A stretch of DNA of 20,880 bases, from assembly GCA_012798365.1 (NCBI GenBank), contig JAAZNH010000226.1, forward strand, positions 1 to 20,880. The letters run 5' to 3'. Each line of letters begins with the position of its first letter. Within the stretch, counting starts at the first letter, position 1. Source of the stretch: Methanomicrobiales archaeon (GTDB lineage: Archaea; Halobacteriota; Methanomicrobia; Methanomicrobiales; Methanospirillaceae). Positions 1 to 7,151 of the stretch are shown one piece after another. Both the position numbers and the translations under genes were made by a program. The notes below the pieces were generated by a model. The model was not told the DNA's origin, did not search any database, and saw only the letters and a list, made by a program, of their open reading frames with translations.

Positions 1-726
1 ACACTCGCTGACTTCAGCGTTCTGCGGGACTGCAACAACATTCCTGACCATCGCAAGTTTGACCGGCCGGTTGGGCAGCTGAACCTTGGAGATCCCAAAA
101 CTGATGGTGTGGTTGTCCCGGATGCTCTCCCAGGTCCACTCGTCATCGTCCGTTCCATTCGAGAAGTCCGAGACACCGACCGAGTCCTCAATGCTTGAAC
201 TCCGGATCAGGTCACGCTCGGAGATGATACCCATGAGCGTGTTGTCGGCATCGAGAATCGGGATAGCATCCACACCGGAGATCTCCATGACCCGGCCGAC
301 GACCGGCAGCGGGGTCTCTTCCCAGAGGGCAAAGGACTTGCTCACGTATTTTTCCTTGATCTCCTGCCGGCACTTGATCTGGGCAAGGGCATGGATGACA
401 TCGGCAACCGAGAGAAGACCGATGAGCTTGTTGTCCTCGACCACCGGCAGCCGCCTTATGTGATGCTCGACAAGCTGGCGGGCTGCCACCACCATCTCCG
501 TATCCGGGTCAATGGTGATAGGCTTGGACGTCATCAGGAGACCAAGCTGGGTCTCTTCGGGCTTCCGGAGAAGGTCTTTCCTGGTGATAATCCCGACGAT
601 CTTCTTGTTCTTGATGACCGGGACGCCGGATATTCCAGTACGCTTGAGGATCTTTAAGACATCGTCCCGGTTGCCCGGAATTTCGACGTGGACTACGTCG
701 GATGTCATGTAGTCTCTGACAATCAT
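1..726 (-). CDS. Four-CBS-domain protein (3' end beyond window)
   Basis: I translated the minus strand from the ATG at 726: 242 residues stay open to the window edge, so the C-terminus is missing. The protein begins MIVRDYMTSDVV and shows repeated CBS signatures: GISGVPVIKNKKIVGIITRKDLL (about residues 31-53), HHIRRLPVVEDNKLIGLLSVADVI (about 88-111), and GVDAIPILDADNTLMGIISERDLI (about 151-174). A fourth motif begins near residue 222 (RPVKLAMVRNVVAVPQNAEV). CBS pairs usually bind adenosyl ligands such as AMP, ATP or SAM and act as regulatory modules; here no catalytic domain is visible, so the protein may be a stand-alone sensor. It starts 5 bases after the stop of the universal stress gene, and a GGTGAG ribosome site lies inside the end of that gene, so the two are very likely cotranscribed. 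Ligand and partner cannot be told from the sequence. Confidence 0.9.
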   Translation of the reverse strand, partial: MIVRDYMTSDVVHVEIPGNRDDVLKILKRTGISGVPVIKNKKIVGIITRKDLLRKPEETQLGLLMTSKPITIDPDTEMVVAARQLVEHHIRRLPVVEDNKLIGLLSVADVIHALAQIKCRQEIKEKYVSKSFALWEETPLPVVGRVMEISGVDAIPILDADNTLMGIISERDLIRSSSIEDSVGVSDFSNGTDDDEWTWESIRDNHTISFGISKVQLPNRPVKLAMVRNVVAVPQNAEVSEC

Positions 727-731
727 GTCCG

Positions 732-1160
732 TTATAATCTCACCACCATGGTCGAGACTTTGCTGTGGGTGACAACAAAGGTACTGACGCTTCCTATCAG
801 GAGGCGGTCTGCCTGGCTCTTGCCGTGGGAACCGACAATGATCAGGTCCGCTTTGTTCTTCTCGGCAAGAGCGATGAGTTCGCTTCCTGCATGGCCGAAT
901 TTGATATGAGTGGTAAGGGAGATGCCGGATGCGGCGGCCTGGGATTTTGCCCTGGCAAGGACGGATTCACCCTCATTTTTGAGGACATTATACATGACCT
1001 CGACCGTGTTGTCGGCAGGCAGTGATGAGAAAAGGCCGGTTTCGACAACATACACTGCATGCAGGCTGGCATTGCCGGCCTTTGCAGTTTCGAGAGCGCG
1101 GTCAAAAGCCCGCTGGCTGGCTTCCGAGCCGTCAATAGCAACAAGAATGTTAGCAAACAC
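732..1160 (-). CDS. Universal stress protein (UspA family)
   Basis: This is a 142-residue UspA-fold protein. It has the N-terminal strand NILVAIDGSE, the strand ADLIIVGSHG, and the C-terminal nucleotide-loop pattern GSVSTFVVTHSKVSTMVV. The G-x2-G-x9-G-S/T ATP-binding signature is close to consensus (GSHGKSQADRLLIGSVS), so ATP or another nucleotide is the likely ligand. I chose the GTG at 1160 as start because GGTGAT lies about five bases upstream and the protein then begins directly before the first beta strand; a TTG at 1178 would add six residues with no support. It is followed after 5 bases by the CBS gene, another adenosine-nucleotide sensor, and preceded by the amidohydrolase on the same strand with a gap of about 40 bases. 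A/T-rich sequence around 1183-1195 could be its own promoter. Role in stress or energy sensing is inferred from the family. Confidence 0.92.
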   Translation of the reverse strand: MFANILVAIDGSEASQRAFDRALETAKAGNASLHAVYVVETGLFSSLPADNTVEVMYNVLKNEGESVLARAKSQAAASGISLTTHIKFGHAGSELIALAEKNKADLIIVGSHGKSQADRLLIGSVSTFVVTHSKVSTMVVRL

Positions 1161-1198
1161 CGTTATCACCCAAAACAAACATGCCTTTTTTATTAGAG

Positions 1199-2239
1199 TT
1201 ACAAATTAAAAACATTATTGCGAATAGGCGAATTATATCCGCGTTTTACGAGAGAAGCGACCGGATCGTGGCTGAAGCGAAGGCCGGAACGCGCAGGATC
1301 GATGGTGAAGAGATTGGCCCATGCACCCATCCGGATAAAAAACGGCGAGCCGGTGAGCGCTGAGCCGGCCACAGCAGCATGCAGGAGACTTTTCGGGTGC
1401 TGTTTGTAGACTGTTGCAGTAAACGCAAGTTCTGATAACAGGTCGGGAGGGACAAACATGACATTATCCGTACCAAAATATACCCTGCAGCCCAGTTCTC
1501 CCATCAGGGAAAGGGGGGGATGCTTATCTGATGCTGCAACACCAAGGGTCCAGTTCGAGCGGGGGCAGACAACGATCGGGATCTCAGCTTCTGCACAATA
1601 CCTCAGCTGTTTCCGGGTTGCATGGGTTGCATGAATGATCAGGTCCGGATCATAAGCAAGAGCGGCATCAACATCAAGGGAATCACGCTCCCCGGCATGG
1701 AAAGCGATCTTTTTCCCCGCCTTTTTCGCCGCAGTAACGAGCCGGTCCGTGCCCTTCACATCGCGGGTGCTGCTGATCCCAAGGCCATCGGCAATGGTCT
1801 CCCCGCCTTCACGGCCAAAAACCAGGGGGCAGAACGGCAGGTCGCGGCCGGCTTCCAGCAACGCCGTCACCCCGGCGGTTCCACCTTCGCGGAAATCTGC
1901 ACAACCGTGTGTGCCCCCTGCAATCATACATTCCATGCTCGCCCGCATGCCGGCAACAAGGTCCGTGCGGCCTGCCTGTGCAAGGAGTTTATGCTTGAGG
2001 CCATGAGGGGGGGTAACCAGCGTAACGAGGTCCCCGGTTACCCCGCAGTCCATGGCTATGGTGTCACCCAGGTGCGTATGCGCATTGAAAAGGGCCGGGA
2101 AGATCCATTGCCGCGGCGCTTTCCGGTTCTCCTCAATTGCGGTGATGATCCCGTTCTCGATATGGATATCGACGGGGGATTCTTCCAGTTCTTCGCCCAG
2201 GAAGGCATGACCGCTCAGGATTTGTGCAGGGGTTTTCAT
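1199..2239 (-). CDS. Amidohydrolase-family metal-dependent hydrolase
   Basis: The 346-residue product has the amidohydrolase layout. An N-terminal beta-sandwich strand (residues 7-45) leads into the metal-binding FNAHTHLGD at 51-59 (His54, His56). FHAGE near 180 supplies a third metal ligand region, HATH near 203-206 another, and FGTDN near 255-259 the catalytic Asp. It is most like the cytosine deaminase / chlorohydrolase / SAH-deaminase branch but shorter than typical deaminases (about 400 or more residues), so I do not assign a substrate; a deaminase or cyclic-amide hydrolase is plausible. The ATG at 2239 has GGAGTG nine bases upstream. It diverges from Sec61-beta with only 45 bases between the start codons and lies just upstream of the USP-CBS pair on the same strand. 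Confidence 0.88.
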   Translation of the reverse strand: MKTPAQILSGHAFLGEELEESPVDIHIENGIITAIEENRKAPRQWIFPALFNAHTHLGDTIAMDCGVTGDLVTLVTPPHGLKHKLLAQAGRTDLVAGMRASMECMIAGGTHGCADFREGGTAGVTALLEAGRDLPFCPLVFGREGGETIADGLGISSTRDVKGTDRLVTAAKKAGKKIAFHAGERDSLDVDAALAYDPDLIIHATHATRKQLRYCAEAEIPIVVCPRSNWTLGVAASDKHPPLSLMGELGCRVYFGTDNVMFVPPDLLSELAFTATVYKQHPKSLLHAAVAGSALTGSPFFIRMGAWANLFTIDPARSGLRFSHDPVASLVKRGYNSPIRNNVFNL

Positions 2240-2284
2240 GAGGTGTTACACTCCTTTATATATCGAGAAACCAAATATTTTGTT
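2240..2284. promoter_or_regulatory. Compact divergent promoter, Sec61-beta / amidohydrolase
   Basis: TTTATATAT at 2255-2263 is a strong archaeal TATA box whose centre lies 26 bases before the Sec61-beta ATG, so the predicted transcription start is at or next to the start codon (leaderless mRNA). On the other strand the amidohydrolase ATG is only about 20 bases from that box, too close for normal initiation; a second A/T element at 2272-2281 (CAAATATTTT) would place its start near 2251, just before its GGAGTG site. Positions of the transcription starts are inferred. Confidence 0.6.
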
Positions 2285-2455
2285 ATGGCAAAGAAGCAAG
2301 GTGGAAGATTACTCTCCTCAGCAGGTCTCGTTAACTATTATGAGAGCGAGGACCGGAGGGCTGTCCATATCAGCCCGATTACCGTCATGGTCGTGGCAGC
2401 AGCGATCGGCATCATCGTGATGACACTCAAGATCCTGTTCCAGCCCGTAGCCTGA
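2285..2455 (+). CDS. secG: Preprotein translocase subunit Sec61-beta (SecG)
   Basis: This is a 56-residue protein typical of archaeal Sec61-beta, the small tail-anchored subunit of the SecYE-beta protein-conducting channel. It begins MAKKQGGRLLSSAGLVNYYE. The SSAGLVNYY segment (residues 11-19) is the conserved cytoplasmic motif of the family, seen in other archaea as a TSAGL-(I/V)-RY pattern. Residues about 31-52 (PITVMVVAAAIGIIVMTLKI) form the single membrane helix near the C-terminus. The frame stays open far upstream (to about 1622), but that extension runs antisense through the amidohydrolase. The ATG at 2285 is supported by family length and by a TATA box 26 bases upstream that implies a leaderless transcript. 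It converges on cofE with 6 bases between the two stop codons. Confidence 0.93.
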   Translation: MAKKQGGRLLSSAGLVNYYESEDRRAVHISPITVMVVAAAIGIIVMTLKILFQPVA

Positions 2456-2461
2456 AAAAAA
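2455..2461 (-). terminator. Oligo-T terminator after cofE
   Basis: A run of seven A on the plus strand reads as T7 on the minus strand immediately after the cofE stop codon, the usual archaeal termination signal. It overlaps the last base of the Sec61-beta stop codon, so the two convergent genes share the site. Confidence 0.55.
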
Positions 2462-3220
2462 TTATTCATTTATTCCGTTCTTTTTTTTCAGCAGTTTCCG
2501 GCAGATGTCCTCATCCCCGCGGAAATAGAGATCATCGTGGCCGGTCCAGGTGCCGCAGTTGCGGAACAGGACTGCCGGCACACCATTATTGCTCTCCCCC
2601 ATGACAAAGTTGGAGAACCCGGCGATCTCATCGACTACTGCCTCCTCGGTAATCTTCAGGACATGGCCGAAGAGATCGGTGTCCCCGCGGAAGTCGCGGA
2701 TGGCGGTAAACCCGCTCCAGCCGATAGCGTTGCCGGTCTGGCCCCGCCGGAACGACCTGCCGCAGGTATCGGTGATGATGGTCCCGACATTTTTACCGGA
2801 TGCTTCTTTCATTGCCTGCCTCAGTTCGTCAGCAGCCTTCATCGGATCGGGCGGGAGGAGGATGATCATGCCGTCATCAATATTCGACTGGTCGACACCG
2901 GCCCGGACACCGATATGGCCATAGGACATCTCGGAAAGGATGAACGGGTGCTCCATGATGATATCACTGGATGCATCGAGGACTCCCTGGACAAAACGCG
3001 GATCCTCACCATTGAGGTTTCCCAGTCGCACGGCACGCTCTGTTGGGGTGATATCCGAAAGCTTCCGGGTGTACCCTTTGGCTTTTGACCAGATGGTCGA
3101 GGCAACACACAGGATATCCCCCTCCTGCACCCGGATCTTTTCGCAGATGAGTGCTGCAATATTATCGCCAGCACGGATGAGCGGGAGGCCCCGCACTCCG
3201 ATGACCGTAATATCTTCCAT
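2462..3220 (-). CDS. cofE: Coenzyme F420-0:L-glutamate ligase
   Basis: The 252-residue product matches the CofE family over its full usual length (about 250). CofE adds glutamates to F420-0 using GTP to give F420-2, the deazaflavin hydride carrier of methanogenesis. Family landmarks visible are the N-terminal VIGVRGLPLIRAGDNIAALI (residues 7-26), the EGDILCVASTIWSKAKGY segment (33-50, metal/GTP region), SYGHIGVRAGVDQSNID (about 99-115), and TDTCGRSFRRGQTGNAIG (about 150-167). It ends in a lysine-rich tail. The ATG at 3220 has no strong ribosome site, but a TATA-like CGATATAG (3244-3251) sits about 27 bases upstream, so the mRNA is probably leaderless. It faces Sec61-beta and stands alone; upstream lies the long G-rich repeat stretch. 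Confidence 0.95.
   Translation of the reverse strand: MEDITVIGVRGLPLIRAGDNIAALICEKIRVQEGDILCVASTIWSKAKGYTRKLSDITPTERAVRLGNLNGEDPRFVQGVLDASSDIIMEHPFILSEMSYGHIGVRAGVDQSNIDDGMIILLPPDPMKAADELRQAMKEASGKNVGTIITDTCGRSFRRGQTGNAIGWSGFTAIRDFRGDTDLFGHVLKITEEAVVDEIAGFSNFVMGESNNGVPAVLFRNCGTWTGHDDLYFRGDEDICRKLLKKKNGINE
2481..2488 (+). terminator. Oligo-T terminator after Sec61-beta
   Basis: T8 on the plus strand, about 26 bases after the Sec61-beta stop. It lies inside the 3' end of cofE on the other strand, where it encodes the lysine run near the cofE C-terminus. Confidence 0.5.
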
Positions 3221-3243
3221 AACATCTCTATGAGATGATCGTC

Positions 3244-3251
3244 CGATATAG
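3244..3251 (-). promoter_or_regulatory. Predicted TATA box for cofE
   Basis: CTATATCG on the minus strand, centred 27-28 bases before the cofE ATG. This spacing predicts a start of transcription within a few bases of the start codon. Confidence 0.45.
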
Positions 3252-3434
3252 GGATTTCGAAATGAGTGCAGGATCTTTTCTTTTTTCTTGAGGAAAGGAG
3301 GAGCTGTATGTGGTTGTGGGAGATCTGAACAGTCTCAAAAATACCTGATGATGAGGATACCTCGGTGAAATACACAAATTTTCCCCTTTTTTCCGATTGC
3401 CAGAACAAAGGGTGAGCCTCATGGAACAACTATT
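3252..3434. other. Non-coding stretch upstream of cofE
   Basis: I see no credible gene here. Frames that stay open on the minus strand are fragments that continue into cofE or into the G-rich repeats and carry no family motif or ribosome site. It holds a pyrimidine-rich stretch near 3287-3297. The segment GGTGAAATACACAAATTT near 3364-3381 is weakly similar to sequence at the start of the repeat unit at 3559, so it may be a decayed edge of the array. Confidence 0.4.
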
Positions 3435-3943
3435 CGGGAGGGCCGGCTCTTCTAATTTTTTTTTATTTTGGGGGGGCTCAGCCCGGCCCCCCACCACAAA
3501 TTTGAGTGGCAAGCCGGTTTTTATCATTACCGGATGAACAACCCGGGGGTACTTCGTGACGTGAATACGCGAATTTGAATAGTACTCATTGTTGAGTAAG
3601 GCTGCCTGCCGGGCTGGTCTGCGTGGGGGGCCGGAACAGTTTGATAAAAAATGGGGGGGGTGAGCCGGTCCTTCCGGAAAAATTGTTGGGGGGGAGGGCT
3701 GAGCCCGGCCCCCCCCTCCCCGGAATTGGGTAAGGAGCTCATTTTTCCCCAAACCCAGGGAATGGTTTTTGGGTATTACAGACGTGAACACGAATAATGC
3801 CGAGCTACTCATGATTGAGTAAGCATGCATTCCGGGTCAAATGGGGGTGGGGGGGGCCGGAACGATTCAAAAAATACTCGGGGGGGCGGGCCCAACCTGC
3901 CGGAAAAATTGTTGGGGGGGAGGGCTCAGCCCGGCCCCCCCAT
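3435..3943. repeat. Imperfect tandem array of G-rich hairpin units, period ~224 bases
   Basis: The same hairpin core, AGCCCGGCCCCCC preceded by a G7 run, recurs at about 3470-3492, 3688-3720 and 3914-3941. Offsets between copies are 222 and 226 bases. The two right-hand units also share, in the same order: GACGTGAA plus ACG (3558 and 3781), ACTCA-N4-TGAGTAAG (3584 and 3807), GGGGGGCCGGAAC (3625 and 3851), and CCGGAAAAATTGTTGGGGGG (3674 and 3900). Sequence between these blocks has diverged. The left-hand unit keeps only the GGAGGGCCGG and hairpin blocks. On the minus strand each hairpin is followed by AACAATTTTT in the two right-hand copies, which would suit a terminator. No transposase, attachment site or CRISPR-like spacing is present. 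Function unknown. Confidence 0.8.
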
Positions 3944-3984
3944 CCGGATCAATTCCGAACGCCTGATATAGCCGTACCTGCGAT

Positions 3985-3995
3985 TAGTATATATA
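3985..3995 (+). promoter_or_regulatory. TATA box for the DUF1922-type gene
   Basis: TAGTATATATAG centred near 3990, 33 bases before the ATG at 4023. Transcription would start near 4015, leaving a very short leader that includes GTGAT at 4014-4018, a partial ribosome site four bases before the ATG. Confidence 0.6.
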
Positions 3996-4022
3996 GTGCC
4001 AGCGTGCAAAAACGTGATACTT

Positions 4023-4307
4023 ATGTACTACATCATCCGGTGCCCGGGAGGCTGCAAGACCTTCACGTACGTGGACCGGTTCCAGAAATGGAAACTCTGC
4101 CCGTTCTGCGGGCATGCGTATGAAGTAGCAAGGGCCCCGGTGTACCTGGAAGTTGAGGATCACCATGAGGCTGAACATATTGTGCGGCAGATGGAGCGGC
4201 ACCTTCACGCTCACAAGAAACACGACTTTTCCGATGAAGAGAAAAAGGAACTTCGTCACCACTACACCACTGCCCTCCGGCACCGCAGGCAGGGAGCGGC
4301 ACACTGA
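4023..4307 (+). CDS. DUF1922-type small zinc-ribbon protein
   Basis: This 94-residue protein begins MYYIIRCPGGCKTFTY. It has two cysteine pairs, Cys7/Cys11 and Cys25/Cys28 (LCPFCGHAY), spaced as a zinc ribbon, then a segment YLEVEDHHEAEHIVRQMER resembling the helix after the ribbon in the archaeal DUF1922 family (Methanothermobacter MTH1184 type). The C-terminal 40 residues are rich in His, Lys, Glu and Arg and are a likely flexible or coiled tail, longer than in the smaller family members I know. The upstream frame extends to 3996, but the ATG at 4023 fits the family start and the TATA box. Function is not known for the family; nucleic-acid binding is only a guess from the ribbon. A T-rich terminator follows. 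Confidence 0.82.
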   Translation: MYYIIRCPGGCKTFTYVDRFQKWKLCPFCGHAYEVARAPVYLEVEDHHEAEHIVRQMERHLHAHKKHDFSDEEKKELRHHYTTALRHRRQGAAH

Positions 4308-4326
4308 TTTTTTCCTGTTTTTTTTG
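4307..4326 (+). terminator. Oligo-T terminator after DUF1922-type gene
   Basis: T6 (4308-4313) and T8 (4318-4325) separated by a few bases, starting right at the stop codon. A further T6 run follows near 4342. The rest of 4327-4436 shows no gene. Confidence 0.6.
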
Positions 4327-4436
4327 ATAAGAAATCCGGTTTTTTATTCGTCCCTCTACAGGAATTCCCCCTGATTCCCTGTCAATGTCCCTGATGCCGC
4401 ACGGGATATTTCTGTCCGGTTCAGACGTTTCTCCGG

Positions 4437-5822
4437 TTACTGATGTCCTGGTGCGTGGATAGTCCCCCGCACGAAAGATGCGGCAATTCCGATAAGCCCG
4501 AGAGTCATGAATGCACCAAATGCGACCGTCACGCTGGTCATGAGCGCCGGGTAGGCGTCGGGTGTGATAGCACCGGGCCCGATGAATACCGCAAACGTGA
4601 ACATGGCAATCGCCATGGAAAGGAGCTGGCCCAGGTACCGCATCGTTGCATTCATGCCGGAAGCGATCCCGAGGTGCTCTTTTCCCACTGAACTCATGAT
4701 CGCGTTGGTGTTTGGCGGGGAGAAGGTCCCGTAGCCGAGGCCGAGAATCATGAGTGTGCCGATGATGACCACAAGCGGTGTTGCCGGGGACAGGAAGACA
4801 AAAATGAGCAGGCCGGTGGTCGTGAACGCCATTCCGGCGGTTGCAAGGACCCGGGGTTCAATCCGGTCCGAAAGTCGGCCGGCAATAAGGGAACAGATCA
4901 CCTGTACTACCGGCTGTGCAACAAGGATAAGACCGGCCGTTTCTGCAGTAAACCCCCGGATATACTGGAGGTACAGGGATAGGAGAACACCAACGCCGAA
5001 TGTTGCCCCGTAATTGATCATTGCTGCGATGTTTGAGAAGACAAACGTCCGGTTGCCGGAAAAGACCGAAAGGTCCATGAGGGGGCTTTGTGTCTTTCTC
5101 TCCTGCCAGATGAACAAGCCCGCCCCAACAAGCGATGCGGCGATAAAGAGAAGACCGGCAGGTTCCGGTAACAGGAGCAGGCCATAGGTCAGCGAGAAGA
5201 CCATCACCGCATAGATAATGGCGCCGCGGTAATCGAATTGTTCACCAGCTGCATCAGCCCATTCATGCCGGACTCCATGGAGTGTGAGCGCAAGGACAAG
5301 GAGGCCGATCGGGACATTGACAAGGAATATGGAAGGCCAGCCAAACCGGTCAGTCAGGACGCCGCCAAGGAACGGCCCGATTGAGAGACCGGTATAGACT
5401 GTAGCAATCGTGATCCCGATTGCGGTACCGCGCTCTCCAGGACCAAAGACCTGCGTGACCATGGCAAGCGAGGTGGCAAAGAGCAGCGCCCCGCCAACCC
5501 CCTGCAGGAAGCGGCTGGCAATAAGAATACCTGCGGAAGGGGAGAAAGCGCAGGCAAGCGATGCGATGGTAAAGATGCCGACACCCCAGAGGAAAATCTT
5601 CCTGCGCCCGACAATGTCAGCATACCGCCCGAACGGAATGATCAGGATAGCCGCAGAAAGGATGTAGGTGGAAGTAATCCAGCCCAGGGTGACAGCATCC
5701 GCACCAAACTGGGCCGCCAGTGCCGGGAGAGCAACAGTGATGGATGACCCGGTATAGGGTACAAGAAAACTCGAAAGAGACGCAACAAGGAGGATGATCT
5801 TCTTCTCGCGCTCGTCAACCAT
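4437..5822 (-). CDS. MFS transporter, DHA2 (14-helix, EmrB/QacA-type) family
   Basis: The 461-residue hydrophobic protein has about 14 predicted membrane helices, the count of the DHA2 drug:proton antiporters. Motif A is seen between helices 2 and 3 as GRYADIVGRRK (65-75), and the antiporter motif C near residues 145-157 as GLSIGPFLGG. A DRFGWPSIFLVNVPIG segment follows, characteristic of EmrB/QacA proteins. It likely exports organic or amphipathic compounds using the proton or sodium gradient; the substrate is unknown. The ATG at 5822 has GGAG about seven bases upstream, and an A/T element at 5867-5876 could be its promoter. It follows the PAS kinase on the same strand after 84 bases that contain a T7 run, so it may be transcribed separately. 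Confidence 0.92.
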   Translation of the reverse strand: MVDEREKKIILLVASLSSFLVPYTGSSITVALPALAAQFGADAVTLGWITSTYILSAAILIIPFGRYADIVGRRKIFLWGVGIFTIASLACAFSPSAGILIASRFLQGVGGALLFATSLAMVTQVFGPGERGTAIGITIATVYTGLSIGPFLGGVLTDRFGWPSIFLVNVPIGLLVLALTLHGVRHEWADAAGEQFDYRGAIIYAVMVFSLTYGLLLLPEPAGLLFIAASLVGAGLFIWQERKTQSPLMDLSVFSGNRTFVFSNIAAMINYGATFGVGVLLSLYLQYIRGFTAETAGLILVAQPVVQVICSLIAGRLSDRIEPRVLATAGMAFTTTGLLIFVFLSPATPLVVIIGTLMILGLGYGTFSPPNTNAIMSSVGKEHLGIASGMNATMRYLGQLLSMAIAMFTFAVFIGPGAITPDAYPALMTSVTVAFGAFMTLGLIGIAASFVRGTIHAPGHQ

Positions 5823-5895
5823 GGTCCTGCTCCGGCACTGTATGTATCAGATGTTGGTCGGATCGGATTAAAAACCGGTGCGGGATGAGCTATAC

Positions 5896-5902
5896 AAAAA
5901 AA
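5896..5902 (-). terminator. Oligo-T signal after the PAS kinase
   Basis: A7 on the plus strand, read as T7 on the minus strand, a few bases after the kinase stop codon. It suggests at least partial termination before the transporter gene. Confidence 0.45.
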
Positions 5903-5906
5903 CTGT

Positions 5907-7031
5907 TCAGCCGGGGGGATTCCCGAGACTAAACCGGTCACCCGGAACGGCAATCTCAAACCGCGCACCGTTCCCGGGCGTGCCGGTTTCTGCGATAGTG
6001 AGACCGGTGATTGCCAGGATCTCGCGGGAGAGGTAAAGGCCAAAACCGGTATGGGTGAAATGTTTCCGGTTAAAAATATCTTCCTTGAATTCAGCCGGTA
6101 CACCACATCCGTCGTCCTCGTAAATAATCCGGGCAACACCCTCCGATAGGGAGGTATGGAACCGGATTTTTTTCAACGCACCCGCATGCCGCAGGGAATT
6201 CTCCACGAGGTTGTAAAAGACCTTCTCCAGCATCGGATCTGCATAAACCCAGAGCGTACCGGTATCGATAACCACATCGATCCCGAGAAGGGAAAGGGAT
6301 GCAACGGAGGTCCTGATAATCTCATTCACATCAGACCAGCGGGGTGAATCAATGCCAAGATCCTGGTAATCCCGCGTAAACTGGACGTGGAGGGTGAGCG
6401 CCTGGATGGTCTTCTCCTGGCTGGAAAGATAGGAAAGGATAGCCGGGTCTGTAGATTCCATCTTCATCAGTTCGAGTTGTCCCTGCAGGATCGTCAGCTT
6501 GTTGAGGAGGTCATGCCGTGTGATGCTCGAAAGAAGATTGAGTTTCTTATTGGCGTTTGCCAGGGCAAGGGCGTACCGGTTCAGCTCGGATGCATGGTAC
6601 TGCATTTCTGCTTCCAGGACCCGTTGTTCAGTGATATCCTGAACAAAACCCTCGATCACCATACCTCCGGGGTACGTGAGCTGCCATGCCTGCAGCGATA
6701 CCCAGATCTCGGATCCATCTTTCTGCCGGAAGCGGACCTCACGCCCGGTAATGATACCGTCCTGCACGATATCGAGATACAGGGTGTCAAAATCAGCGGG
6801 ATTGATAAAGATGCCTCGAGCCTCAAGGCCGGTAATTGCGCGGGCAGAATCATACCCGAGCATTGCTGCGAGCATCCGGTTTGCATAAAGAACATGACAG
6901 TCATTCCCCGTAGAAACCTGGAAGAGACCATACGAACAGCTCTTTGCAAGAGTATGGAACCGCAGTTCATAATCCGGCAGGGATACCGGGACTGGATCAT
7001 GACGGTCGTTTCCGCCAGTATCATCAGGCAT
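5907..7031 (-). CDS. PAS-domain sensor histidine kinase (cytoplasmic)
   Basis: The 374-residue protein has one PAS domain (about 22-135, ending GFVQDITEQR), a short helical linker, and a kinase core. The phospho-acceptor helix is SITRHDLLNKLTILQGQLEL with His173, the RHDLLN style common in methanogen kinases. The ATPase domain shows the N box NLVENSLRH (274-282), G1 box DDGCGVP (306-312) and G2 box GFGLYLSREI (329-338). No membrane segment or signal peptide is visible, so it should sense an intracellular cue. No response regulator lies next to it; the neighbour downstream is the DHA2 transporter, which might be a target but nothing in the sequence proves it. The start at 7031 has only a weak AGGGAT site upstream. 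Confidence 0.92.
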   Translation of the reverse strand: MPDDTGGNDRHDPVPVSLPDYELRFHTLAKSCSYGLFQVSTGNDCHVLYANRMLAAMLGYDSARAITGLEARGIFINPADFDTLYLDIVQDGIITGREVRFRQKDGSEIWVSLQAWQLTYPGGMVIEGFVQDITEQRVLEAEMQYHASELNRYALALANANKKLNLLSSITRHDLLNKLTILQGQLELMKMESTDPAILSYLSSQEKTIQALTLHVQFTRDYQDLGIDSPRWSDVNEIIRTSVASLSLLGIDVVIDTGTLWVYADPMLEKVFYNLVENSLRHAGALKKIRFHTSLSEGVARIIYEDDGCGVPAEFKEDIFNRKHFTHTGFGLYLSREILAITGLTIAETGTPGNGARFEIAVPGDRFSLGNPPG

Positions 7032-7151
7032 CTGATATCCCTTCTTGCGATAGAGAATGTTGAACTTTTCCCTGCATGGGAATTACCGGGTTCAAGCCTG
7101 GGGGGAATGGTTCATCAGGTTTGCCCCGGCATTATTCTGTAGAAGTGACGC

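Noticed and set aside
1622..2284. Long plus-strand extension upstream of Sec61-beta
   Set aside because: It runs antisense through the amidohydrolase, whose motifs are clear; the Sec61-beta family starts at 2285 and a TATA box sits just before it.
2537..3088. 183-codon plus-strand frame
   Set aside because: It is the antisense shadow of cofE and carries no motif or ribosome site.
3228..3830. 200-codon minus-strand frame over the G-rich array
   Set aside because: Its Gly/Pro/Arg-rich translation is simply the repeat read through in one frame; no start signal, and composition follows the G/C runs.
3435..3943. CRISPR array
   Set aside because: Only two to three units with a period of about 224 bases, no short identical repeats with regular spacers, and no cas genes nearby.
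3815..4123. 102-codon plus-strand frame crossing from the repeats into the zinc-ribbon gene
   Set aside because: It overlaps the DUF1922-type gene in another frame and its first half is repeat sequence.
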